Shown one piece after another: positions 1-6,089 of a stretch of DNA of 9,887 nt. This DNA is from JBEVMS01 sp040508515 (GTDB taxonomy: Bacteria; Pseudomonadota; Gammaproteobacteria; Xanthomonadales; Rhodanobacteraceae). A model generated the notes under the pieces. It was not told the DNA's origin. It was given only the letters and a program-made list of their open reading frames with translations, and did not search any database. The translations under genes were made by a program, and so were the position numbers. Location of the stretch: the NCBI GenBank assembly GCA_040508515.1, contig JBEVMS010000304.1, positions 1 through 9,887 of the forward strand, read 5' to 3'. How positions within the stretch are numbered: position 1 is the first letter of the stretch; each line of letters begins with the position of its first letter.

Positions 1-55
1 GCCAGCGCACGCTGCGCTGGCGCCTGGGGCGAGGGTCTAGGACAATGGACCCTCG
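1..55 (+). promoter_or_regulatory. Tandem hairpins in the dnaG leader
   Basis: Two perfect inverted repeats sit just before dnaG. The first pairs GCCAGCGCA (1-9) with TGCGCTGGC (13-21) around a 3-base loop. The second pairs CGAGGGTC (30-37) with GACCCTCG (48-55); adding a U-G and an A-U pair extends it to a 10-bp stem with loop GGACAA (40-45). Neither is followed by a T run, so they are not textbook intrinsic terminators. They end five bases before the dnaG ribosome binding site. In E. coli a partial terminator and an RNase E cleavage site separate rpsU from dnaG and keep primase levels low; a similar attenuating or processing role here is inference. The first hairpin may instead belong to the 3' end of an upstream gene outside the window. 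Confidence 0.5.
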
Positions 56-60
56 ACGCC

Positions 61-65
61 AAGGG
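61..65 (+). promoter_or_regulatory. Ribosome binding site of dnaG
   Basis: AAGGG lies five bases before the ATG at 71. It is a moderate Shine-Dalgarno match and supports that start, which also gives a protein whose zinc ligands match E. coli DnaG numbering exactly. Confidence 0.6.
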
Positions 66-70
66 CTTTC

Positions 71-1816
71 ATGCGCGGCCGCATTCCGGATCATTTCATC
101 GACGAGTTGTTGACTCGCGTCGACATCGTCGACGTGATCGAACGACGCGTGCCGATGAAAAAGGCCGGACGCGAATGGACCGCCTGCTGTCCATTCCACA
201 ACGAGCGCAGCCCCTCCTTCTACGTCAGCCCGGCCAAGCAGTTTTTCCATTGCTTCGGCTGCGGCGCGCACGGCAGCGCGATCAAGTTCCTGATGGACTA
301 CGACCGGCTGGAATTCCCCGATGCGGTGGAGGAACTGGCGCAGTCGGTTGGCCTGAAAGTGCCCTACGAAGGCAACCGTGACGCCGCCCCGCGCGAGGAC
401 AAGACCGACCTCTACGCGTTGCTCGACGGCGCCGCGCGCTGGTACCAAAACGCGCTGCCGCAAAGTACCCAAGCGCAGGACTATTGCGCCAGCCGCGGAT
501 TGGACCAGGACACCATCGCGCGCTTTCGTCTCGGCTGGGCGCCAGCCGGCTACGACGGCGTCATCAAGGCGCTGGGCGACAACGACAAACGATTGGCGCT
601 GCTCAACGAAGCAGGCATGGTTGCCAGCAACGAACGCGGCCATCGCTACGACCGCTTCCGCGAACGGCTAATGTTTCCCATCATGGACCGTCGTGGGCGA
701 GTGATCGCCTTCGGCGGCCGGGTGATCGCCAGCGCGCCACGCGCCGAGGGCCAGCCGGCGCCGCCCAAATACCTCAATTCGCCTGAGACACCGCTGTTCC
801 ACAAGGGCCGCGAGCTGTTCGCGCTGTGGCAGGTCAAGCAGGCCAACGCGAACCTCAGCCGCATCGTGGTGGTCGAGGGCTACATGGACGTGATCGCACT
901 GCATCAGGCGGGGCTGCCGATCGCGGTGGCCACGCTGGGCACCGCCACCACGCCGGAGCACACCGAGGTGCTGTTCCGCGCCGCGCCCGACGTGGTGTTC
1001 TGCTTCGATGGCGACCGCGCCGGCCGCGCCGCCGCGTGGAAAGCGCTGGAATCGGCGCTGCCGCGGCTGCGCGACGGTCGCCAGGCGTACTTTCTGTTTC
1101 TGCCCGACGGCGAAGATCCCGATTCGCTGGTGCGTAAGGAAGGCAAGGCCGGCTTTGAGCAACGGATCAAGGCGGCCACGCCGCTATCGGATTATTTCTT
1201 CGGCGAGCTGGCGCACGACGTCGAGATGGGCAGCCTGGACGGTCGCGCGCGACTGGCCGAGCGCGCCCGTCCGTTGATCGCCCGCTTGCCCGATGGCGCC
1301 TTCCGCGACCTGATGGCGCAGGAGCTGGAAAAACGCAGCGGCGCGCGCGCCACCTTCGTCGCCGAACCCGCGTCACGACCTGCCAACCGTGGCGCCGAGG
1401 TCAAGCGCAGCCTGGTGCGTGCGGCCATCGCCAGCCTGGTGGCGCAGCCGAATCTGGCTGAACTGATCGAACCGCCCTACGGCTTTGTGCATCTGCGCGT
1501 GAACGGTATCGACCTGTTGGTCGAGCTGCTGAATCTGGCTCGCCACCGCCCCGACATTCGGCCGGCTGTACTGATCGAACATTTCGCCGAACGGCCCGAA
1601 TACACCGCCCTGCAGAAACTCATGGCCGCCACCATGATCGGCGATGCCCAAGCGCAGCGGCGCGAATTCACCGACGCGCTGGAGCGGCTGGACCATCAGG
1701 CGCTGCTACAGCGACGTAATGACCTGAGCGCGCGAATTGGCCAGCTTAGCCCCGAAGAAAAAGAAGAATTGCGCCTTCTGCTGCCGATCCGCGAACACAA
1801 AAGCGCCAACGACTAG
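71..1816 (+). CDS. dnaG: DNA primase DnaG
   Basis: DnaG makes the short RNA primers for leading- and lagging-strand replication and is recruited to the fork by the DnaB helicase. The 581-residue protein is the same length as E. coli DnaG. The N-terminal CHC2 zinc-binding domain has ligands C40, H43, C61 and C64 (CPFH...HCFGCG), at the same positions as in E. coli. The RNA polymerase core carries the basic motif RFRERLMFP (195-203) followed by DRRGRVIAFGGRV. The TOPRIM fold has the catalytic glutamate E269 in EGYMD and the metal-binding aspartates D313 and D315 in FDGDRAGR. The C-terminal helicase-binding region (roughly 435-581) is present but less conserved. It ends with TAG, followed by a strong terminator. 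rpoD does not follow directly, so this copy is not arranged like the E. coli macromolecular-synthesis operon. No lesion is visible. Confidence 0.99.
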   Translation: MRGRIPDHFIDELLTRVDIVDVIERRVPMKKAGREWTACCPFHNERSPSFYVSPAKQFFHCFGCGAHGSAIKFLMDYDRLEFPDAVEELAQSVGLKVPYEGNRDAAPREDKTDLYALLDGAARWYQNALPQSTQAQDYCASRGLDQDTIARFRLGWAPAGYDGVIKALGDNDKRLALLNEAGMVASNERGHRYDRFRERLMFPIMDRRGRVIAFGGRVIASAPRAEGQPAPPKYLNSPETPLFHKGRELFALWQVKQANANLSRIVVVEGYMDVIALHQAGLPIAVATLGTATTPEHTEVLFRAAPDVVFCFDGDRAGRAAAWKALESALPRLRDGRQAYFLFLPDGEDPDSLVRKEGKAGFEQRIKAATPLSDYFFGELAHDVEMGSLDGRARLAERARPLIARLPDGAFRDLMAQELEKRSGARATFVAEPASRPANRGAEVKRSLVRAAIASLVAQPNLAELIEPPYGFVHLRVNGIDLLVELLNLARHRPDIRPAVLIEHFAERPEYTALQKLMAATMIGDAQAQRREFTDALERLDHQALLQRRNDLSARIGQLSPEEKEELRLLLPIREHKSAND

Positions 1817-1825
1817 CGTGCGCCA

Positions 1826-1862
1826 CAAAAAAAGCCGCCACCCCGATGGATGGCGGCTTTTC
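1826..1862. terminator. Bidirectional terminator between dnaG and the flavodoxin gene
   Basis: AAAAGCCGCCA (1830-1840) pairs perfectly with TGGCGGCTTTT (1851-1861) around a 10-base loop. The plus strand ends in TTTT after the GC stem (1858-1861). The minus strand ends in seven T (A run 1827-1833). It lies 10 bases after the dnaG stop and 18 bases beyond the stop of the convergent flavodoxin gene, so it should end both transcripts; the T run is stronger for the minus strand. Confidence 0.92.
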
Positions 1863-1878
1863 GCGCGGACCGAATCGA

Positions 1879-2454
1879 TCAGCGCGCGAGCTTGATGGCG
1901 AACTCGGCCACGCGCTTGCCCAACAGCCGGGCGGTTTCCAGGTCGCCCGCGCGCGGGGCTTCTTCTGGCGAGGCGTCCGAGGGTGAGATCGCCAGCGCCC
2001 CGGCCGAACCGGCGGTCCAGTTGATATCGTTGGGACCGTGCTGCTTCTGGTTGGCCGGCAGCAAGCCCGTGCCGATCCAGACCTGGCCATGCTGCTGCGA
2101 CAAGGTCCAGAAATATTCGATGGTAGAGAACTTGTCGCCGTTGACCGAGGCCGAATTGGTGAAGCCGGCTGCCACCTTGTCCTTCCAGGCGCTGGTGAAC
2201 CAGGGCTTGGAGCTGGCGTCGGCGAATTTCTTGAACTGCCAGGCCGGGCCGCCCATGTAGGTCGGGCTGCCGTAGATCACCGCCTCGGCACCGGCGAGGA
2301 TCTCCCAGGCACCCTCTGGAAGATTGCCATCCTGATCGATGCGAAGCACCGTCACCTCGGCGCCAGCGACGCCCGCGGCGCCCTGCTGCACGGCCTCAGC
2401 CTGCTTGACGGTATGGCCATAGCCACTGAAATACACGATTGCAATCTTTGCCAT
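1879..2454 (-). CDS. Flavodoxin-family (WrbA-like) FMN oxidoreductase
   Basis: The predicted protein has 191 residues, with a flavodoxin fold that binds FMN and probably reduces quinones or related substrates with NAD(P)H in the cytoplasm. It opens with a beta strand and phosphate-binding loop, AKIAIVYFSGYGHT (2-15). A second FMN loop, GSPTYMGGPAWQFKKF (62-77), is typical of the WrbA/flavodoxin-like NAD(P)H:quinone oxidoreductase group. The later part (WKDKVAAGF...NGDKFSTI...QQHGQVWIG) fits a WrbA-like protein but differs from true WrbA, so I give no symbol. The start at 2454 is preferred over the upstream methionine at 2508: the fold begins immediately there, the extra 18 residues look like leader, and a weak GAG Shine-Dalgarno lies about nine bases before it. 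It converges on dnaG and is divergent from the DedA gene, probably monocistronic. Its electron donor and substrate cannot be told from sequence. Confidence 0.88.
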   Translation of the reverse strand: MAKIAIVYFSGYGHTVKQAEAVQQGAAGVAGAEVTVLRIDQDGNLPEGAWEILAGAEAVIYGSPTYMGGPAWQFKKFADASSKPWFTSAWKDKVAAGFTNSASVNGDKFSTIEYFWTLSQQHGQVWIGTGLLPANQKQHGPNDINWTAGSAGALAISPSDASPEEAPRAGDLETARLLGKRVAEFAIKLAR

Positions 2455-2632
2455 GACGTTTTCTCTGCGATGCCCTGGGTAAGACGGGCGTGGACCCAAG
2501 ACCGGCAAGCCTACGCCGCTACCGTTGCAACACTAGCCCCCTCGCAGGGAAACACTGTCTCGCCAGGAACAACGACGTACCGGCCTATGGGATGATGCAT
2601 GCCTTAAAGGCCTACGGCTCCTGTCGGCAACG

Positions 2633-3244
2633 ATGGATTTGCTTGAACGACTGATCGCAGTATTCGCCGACAGTGGCTACGTCGCGGTATTCCTCGCCTT
2701 GCTGCTATGTGGCGCCGGCATTCCGCTGCCGGAAGACCTCACCCTGGTCGCCGGGGGCGTCATCGCGGGGCTAGGCTACGCCAACGTGCATGTGATGGTG
2801 GTGGTGGCCTTGCTGGGCGTGCTGATCGGCGACGCCAGCATGTTTTTGCTCGGCCATCACTACGGCGCGCGCATCCTGAAGTGGCGTTGGGTGGCGCATC
2901 TGCTTACCGCCGAGCGCTATGCCAAGGTGCAGCACAAGTTCGAGCGCTACGGCAATCGGCTGCTGTTCATCGCGCGCTTTCTGCCGGGCATGCGCACCGC
3001 GATCTACCTCACCGCTGGCAGCACCCACCGCGTGTCGTTCGGACGCTTTCTGTTGCTTGACGGCAGCGCCGCGCTGATCAGCGTGCCGCTATGGGTCTAC
3101 GTGGGTTACCTGGGTGCCGACAACCGCGCCTGGCTGGCGACGTGGATTCATCGCGGCCAGGCTGGGCTATGGATCATTGGCGCCGGCGTGCTGGCGGTGC
3201 TGCTAGGGCTATGGTGGCGCCGACGCCACCGCCGCAGCGACTGA
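2633..3244 (+). CDS. DedA-family integral membrane protein
   Basis: The 203-residue polytopic inner-membrane protein belongs to the DedA/SNARE-associated family, whose members include undecaprenyl-phosphate and phospholipid translocases affecting cell division, envelope stress and cationic-peptide resistance. Signature elements visible are GAGIPLPED (27-35) with the acidic E34 and D35, the segment LLGVLIGDASMFLLGHHYG, and the re-entrant motif RFLPGMR with R115 and R121. The six-residue spacing of these arginines equals that of the essential pair R130/R136 in E. coli YqjA. Hydrophobic stretches lie at about 15-50, 53-75, 140-162 and 175-197, and the tail is basic (RRRHRRSD), which suggests a cytoplasmic C terminus. 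There is no good Shine-Dalgarno before the ATG, so initiation may be weak or leader-dependent. The 178 bases between it and the divergent flavodoxin gene should hold both promoters, but I could not pick convincing -35/-10 boxes; a GCCTTAAAGGC palindrome lies at 2601-2611. The lipid substrate is unknown. Confidence 0.94.
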   Translation: MDLLERLIAVFADSGYVAVFLALLLCGAGIPLPEDLTLVAGGVIAGLGYANVHVMVVVALLGVLIGDASMFLLGHHYGARILKWRWVAHLLTAERYAKVQHKFERYGNRLLFIARFLPGMRTAIYLTAGSTHRVSFGRFLLLDGSAALISVPLWVYVGYLGADNRAWLATWIHRGQAGLWIIGAGVLAVLLGLWWRRRHRRSD

Positions 3245-3479
3245 CCCCCCGCCATCACTGAAGCACACGCCGGCTGACCGCGTGAGCGACGCTCGACACA
3301 TGCCCATGGCTGGGATCGGACAGCGGCGGGGAAAGCACCTCACGCCGACGTACACGTCGCGGCCGAGAAAGCGCCATGGCCGCGATGGTTGCCAGCGCCG
3401 CCCTTTCTATCGCTACCTGGTCAGTGGCACCATCGCGCAGATCGCCGTGCTGCGATCCGCTGAAAACCGCCCTCCCTCA
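3245..3479. other. Gene-poor intergenic stretch with inverted repeats
   Basis: No convincing gene is seen between the DedA stop and the lactonase start region. A 67-codon GTG-start frame (3282-3485, +) has no Shine-Dalgarno, recognisable domain or plausible composition. Two inverted repeats are visible: CGACGT/ACGTCG at 3346-3359, and TCGCGGCC (3357-3364) with GGCCGCGA (3378-3385). They share three bases, so they could not both form fully. The lactonase promoter is probably here, but no clear sigma-70 boxes stand out. Confidence 0.5.
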
Positions 3480-3509
3480 CGTTGAGTACCATGACGTTGA
3501 ATACCATGA
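3480..3509 (+). repeat. 15-base tandem duplication over the lactonase start
   Basis: CGTTGAGTACCATGA (3480-3494) is directly followed by CGTTGAATACCATGA (3495-3509), 14 of 15 bases identical, with a further matching C at 3510. The unit is five codons long, so the reading frame is kept, and each copy carries a TTG and an ATG usable as a start. Confidence 0.95.
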
Positions 3510-4402
3510 CCGAACAAACTGAAGCCACGCTGCGCGCGCTGACGGACGAACGTCACGACCTGGGCGAGGGTGTGCTATGGGATACCGAACTGGCCGTGCT
3601 GTGGTGGACCGACATCCACGCCAGTCGACTACACCAGCACGATCCGGCCAGCGGCGCGCACCATAGCTGGCCGCTGCCGCAACGCTTGGGAAGCTTCGCG
3701 CTGACCGCCCAGCCAGGCGTGCTGCTGCTGGGGCTGGAGCGGCAACTGGCGCGCTTCGACAGCCGCAGCGAAGCGCTAGAACTGCTGGCCGAGGTGGAAT
3801 CGCAACTGCCCACCACCCGGATCAACGACGGCCGCTGCGATCGTCACGGCAATTTCGTTTTCGGCAGCATGAATGAAGACGCCTCGATACAACCGATTGG
3901 CAGTTTTTACCGCTATACGGCCAGTGGCCATTTACAACGAATGGAACTTCCCAAGGTGGCGATCGCCAACTCGATCGCGTTCAGTCCTGACGGTGCAACG
4001 ATGTATTTTTGCGACTCGCCGCAGCGCCGGATCATGGCCTGCGACTACGACGGCCTCAGCGGCGCGACCAGCCGCCTGCGCGTCTTCGCCGAACTGGCCA
4101 GCGATGGCGCGGCGGTGCCGGACGGTTCCACCGTCGACGCCGATGGCTACCTGTGGAACGCGCAGTGGGGCGGCGGCCGCGTGGTGCGCTACGCACCGGA
4201 TGGCCGCATCGACCACATCGTGCCGGTCACACCGCGCCAGCCAAGCTGCGTCAGTTTCGCCGGACCCACGCTAGACCAGCTATGTATCACCAGTGCGCGG
4301 CGCGGACTGGACGGCGCCAACGCCTTCGATGGGGCCGTATTGTACGGTTCAGCGCCGCGAAGCCGCGGCCTGCCGGAAGCGCGCTACGGCGGGTTCGCTT
4401 GA
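3506..4402 (+). CDS. SMP-30/gluconolactonase-family sugar lactonase
   Basis: This is a six-bladed beta-propeller enzyme of the SMP-30/gluconolactonase/LRE family, which hydrolyses aldonolactones to sugar acids using one divalent metal. From the ATG at 3506 it has 298 residues, against 299 for human SMP30. Metal ligands align almost in register: E21 in DLGEGVLW (human E18), N155 in ANSIAFSPDG (N154) and D206 in VPDGSTVDADGYLW (D204). The substrate-binding segment RINDGRCD has N107. The C terminus RGLPEARYGG is typical and complete. There is no signal peptide, so it is likely cytoplasmic. Starts at TTG 3482, ATG 3491 and TTG 3497 are also in frame because of a tandem duplication; none has a good Shine-Dalgarno (only GAG, four bases before 3491). 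I chose 3506 because it fits the family length. No sugar dehydrogenase, transporter or regulator adjoins it, so the actual lactone (glucono-, arabino-, other) is open. Confidence 0.93.
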   Translation: MTEQTEATLRALTDERHDLGEGVLWDTELAVLWWTDIHASRLHQHDPASGAHHSWPLPQRLGSFALTAQPGVLLLGLERQLARFDSRSEALELLAEVESQLPTTRINDGRCDRHGNFVFGSMNEDASIQPIGSFYRYTASGHLQRMELPKVAIANSIAFSPDGATMYFCDSPQRRIMACDYDGLSGATSRLRVFAELASDGAAVPDGSTVDADGYLWNAQWGGGRVVRYAPDGRIDHIVPVTPRQPSCVSFAGPTLDQLCITSARRGLDGANAFDGAVLYGSAPRSRGLPEARYGGFA

Positions 4403-4417
4403 GTCCGTTCGCCTAAA

Positions 4418-4447
4418 GTCCGCGCGTCGAGTCAGCGACGCGCGGAC
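4418..4447. terminator. Perfect 12-bp hairpin after the lactonase gene
   Basis: GTCCGCGCGTCG (4418-4429) pairs perfectly with CGACGCGCGGAC (4436-4447) around loop AGTCAG. It lies 15 bases past the lactonase stop. There is no T run on the plus strand and only TTT on the minus strand, so it may stop or protect the 3' end of the lactonase mRNA, or back up the terminator of the convergent efflux operon. Confidence 0.6.
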
Positions 4448-4527
4448 AGGCGCACGGTTTAGCTGCGGCCTCAAGCATGCCGTCAGAATTGCCAAACGCG
4501 CATCGCCTTTTCGCCACCAGGCCACGC
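4448..4527. other. Spacer between convergent transcription units
   Basis: Together with the flanking hairpins this belongs to the 170-base gap between the lactonase and the efflux operon. I see no gene, RNA or further clear repeat in it; longer frames crossing it read antisense into the channel gene and look non-coding. Confidence 0.4.
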
Positions 4528-4564
4528 AAAAATGCGCACCGGCGGCACGGCCGAAGGCGCCGGT
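4528..4564 (-). terminator. Intrinsic terminator of the efflux operon
   Basis: On the minus strand ACCGGCG (4564-4558) pairs with CGCCGGT (4544-4538), with a GC-rich interior that can fold further. Five T follow at 4532-4528 after a five-base gap. It begins nine bases after the stop codon of the outer-membrane channel gene, the last gene of the operon. The T run partly lies in a small CGCA/TGCG stem, so efficiency is uncertain. Confidence 0.65.
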
Positions 4565-4572
4565 TGATCGCG

Positions 4573-6078
4573 CTAGGGCGCCGTGCCCCGCGCCGCGCCG
4601 TCGCTCCACCAGCCACCACCCAGCGCCTGGAACAGCGCCACGGTGTCGCTGTAGCGCGCCGATCGCGCCTGCACCAGCGCGATCTGCGCCTGCTGCTGCG
4701 CGATCTGCGCGGTCAGCACGGTATTGCCGCTCAGGTCGCCGGCGGCCTGCTGTTGCTGGGCGATCGCCAGACTGCCGTCCGCCGCCTTGGCCGCATCGCT
4801 GGCCGCGGTCAGTGCCCGTGCATCGGCCTGCATCGCCTGCAACACATCGGCCACGTTCTGCAACGCGCCAAGCACGCTGGCGCGGTATTGCGCAGCACTT
4901 TGCAGGTAAAGCGCCTCGGCCGCGCGCTGGCGATGCTTCAAGGTGCCCCCATCGAACAGCGTCTGCGCCAGCGAGCTGCCCAGGCTCCAGAAACCACCGC
5001 CGGACTCGAATAGCGAACCGACGCCACCCCCGGCGCTGCCGACATCGGCGTTGATCTGCACGTTGGGCAGCCGCGCCGCCTCGGCCACGCCGATCTGCGC
5101 CGACGCGGCGTGCATCTGCGCCTGCGCCGCGCGCACATCCGGGCGCTGCGCCACCAGCGCCGCGGGCAGGCTCAGTGGCAGTTCGGTCGGCAAGTGCAAT
5201 TGATCCAGCTCCAGCGCAGCCGCGCGCGGGGCATCCGGATCGCGACCGTCCAGCGCAGCGAGCAAGTCGCCCTGCTGGGCCAACTGGCTCTGCAACGGCG
5301 GTAGCGCTGCCTGCGCCTGTGCCAAGGCGCTCTGCTGCGCCAGCAGCGCGGCCCGGGCGACTTGGCCCACCGCGAACTGTCGCCGCAACGAGTCGAGCAA
5401 TTGCGTCTGCGCCGCGACGATCGCCTGATTGGCGCGCAACTGAGCACGCAATGAAGCCTGAGCGATCACCGCGTTGACCAGGTTGGCGCTCAAGCTTTGC
5501 GCGGTGGCCGCCAGCTCGAAACGCTGCGCCTGCGCCTGCGCCAGCAACGACTCGACCTGACGTCGGTTAGCGCCCCACAGATCAGGCGTGTAAGACACGC
5601 TGACCTGGGCGGTGGTCAGCGTGTACAACTGCTCGTTGGAGAAGACGGCACTGGACAATTCCTGGCCGGTCTTCTGCCGGCTGGGATCAACGCTGGCACT
5701 GACCGTCGGCAGATAGGCGCCGCGTTGCGCGCGCACGCTCTCCTGCGCCGCGCGCAAGGCCGCCTGCGCCGCAGCAATGTCCTGGTTGCGCGCCAACGCA
5801 TCGGTCACCAGCGCATCCAGCGAGGCATTGCCGAATGCCTGCCACCACTGGCTTGGCACGTCTTTGCCCGCCACCAGACGCTGGGCGGCGCCGTCACGAT
5901 CGTCCGTCGCCGCTGTGACGGGCGGCAACGGCGTGGGCGCGTACCCCTGGCCCGTTGGCGTGGCGGGCGGCTTGAAGTCCGGCCCCACCGCGCAGCCGCC
6001 GAGCAGGCAGGCCACCAGCGCAACACCCAGCAGCGAGCGGCCGTGAGTAACTTTTATTACGGACGTCCAGATGGCCAT
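4573..6078 (-). CDS. NodT-family outer-membrane efflux lipoprotein
   Basis: This is the TolC-like outer-membrane channel of a tripartite RND exporter, 501 residues long. The N terminus is a lipoprotein signal: basic/hydrophobic segment LLGVALVACLLGGC with lipobox LGGC and lipidated cysteine C29, followed by AVGPDFKPP, the hallmark start of the NodT/OprM group. Two outer-membrane efflux (OEP) repeats follow, rich in alanine and glutamine coiled-coil helices. The second contains RPDVRAAQAQ (from R312) and IGVAEAARLPNVQI, typical of the family. The start at 6078 is fixed by a GGAG site seven bases upstream that overlaps the TAG of the pump gene, so translation is probably coupled. It is last in the adaptor-pump-channel operon, whereas classical czcCBA and cusCFBA put the channel first. 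By context it serves the heavy-metal-type pump next to it, and export specificity should come from that pump. Confidence 0.97.
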   Translation of the reverse strand: MAIWTSVIKVTHGRSLLGVALVACLLGGCAVGPDFKPPATPTGQGYAPTPLPPVTAATDDRDGAAQRLVAGKDVPSQWWQAFGNASLDALVTDALARNQDIAAAQAALRAAQESVRAQRGAYLPTVSASVDPSRQKTGQELSSAVFSNEQLYTLTTAQVSVSYTPDLWGANRRQVESLLAQAQAQRFELAATAQSLSANLVNAVIAQASLRAQLRANQAIVAAQTQLLDSLRRQFAVGQVARAALLAQQSALAQAQAALPPLQSQLAQQGDLLAALDGRDPDAPRAAALELDQLHLPTELPLSLPAALVAQRPDVRAAQAQMHAASAQIGVAEAARLPNVQINADVGSAGGGVGSLFESGGGFWSLGSSLAQTLFDGGTLKHRQRAAEALYLQSAAQYRASVLGALQNVADVLQAMQADARALTAASDAAKAADGSLAIAQQQQAAGDLSGNTVLTAQIAQQQAQIALVQARSARYSDTVALFQALGGGWWSDGAARGTAP

Positions 6079-6085
6079 TCAAATA

Positions 6086-6089
6086 CTCC
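6086..6089 (-). promoter_or_regulatory. Ribosome binding site of the channel gene, overlapping the pump stop
   Basis: On the minus strand TAGGAGTATTTGAATG links the pump stop codon TAG (6091-6089) to the channel ATG (6078-6076). The G of TAG is the first G of the GGAG Shine-Dalgarno, seven bases before the ATG. Ribosomes ending on the pump would sit on this site, which suggests translational coupling. Confidence 0.85.

Noticed and set aside
668..1162. 164-codon minus-strand frame inside dnaG
   Set aside because: Shadow of the primase catalytic region, whose motifs are unmistakable.
2525..2553. Possible promoter (TTGCAA at 2525) for the DedA gene
   Set aside because: No -10 element at a sensible distance.
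2038..2595. 185-codon plus-strand frame
   Set aside because: Antisense to the flavodoxin gene, which has clear FMN-binding motifs; the plus-strand product has no recognisable features.
3389..3417. Possible sigma-70 promoter (TTGCCA at 3389) before the lactonase
   Set aside because: No acceptable -10 box at 16-18 bases' spacing; the best candidates match only two or three of six positions.
3282..3485. 67-codon GTG-start frame in the intergenic gap
   Set aside because: No Shine-Dalgarno, no recognisable domain, Arg-rich composition typical of chance frames; it also contains the two inverted repeats.
4293..5054. 253-codon plus-strand frame overlapping the lactonase end and the channel gene
   Set aside because: Arg/Ala/Pro-rich shadow that crosses two convergent, well-supported genes and their terminators.
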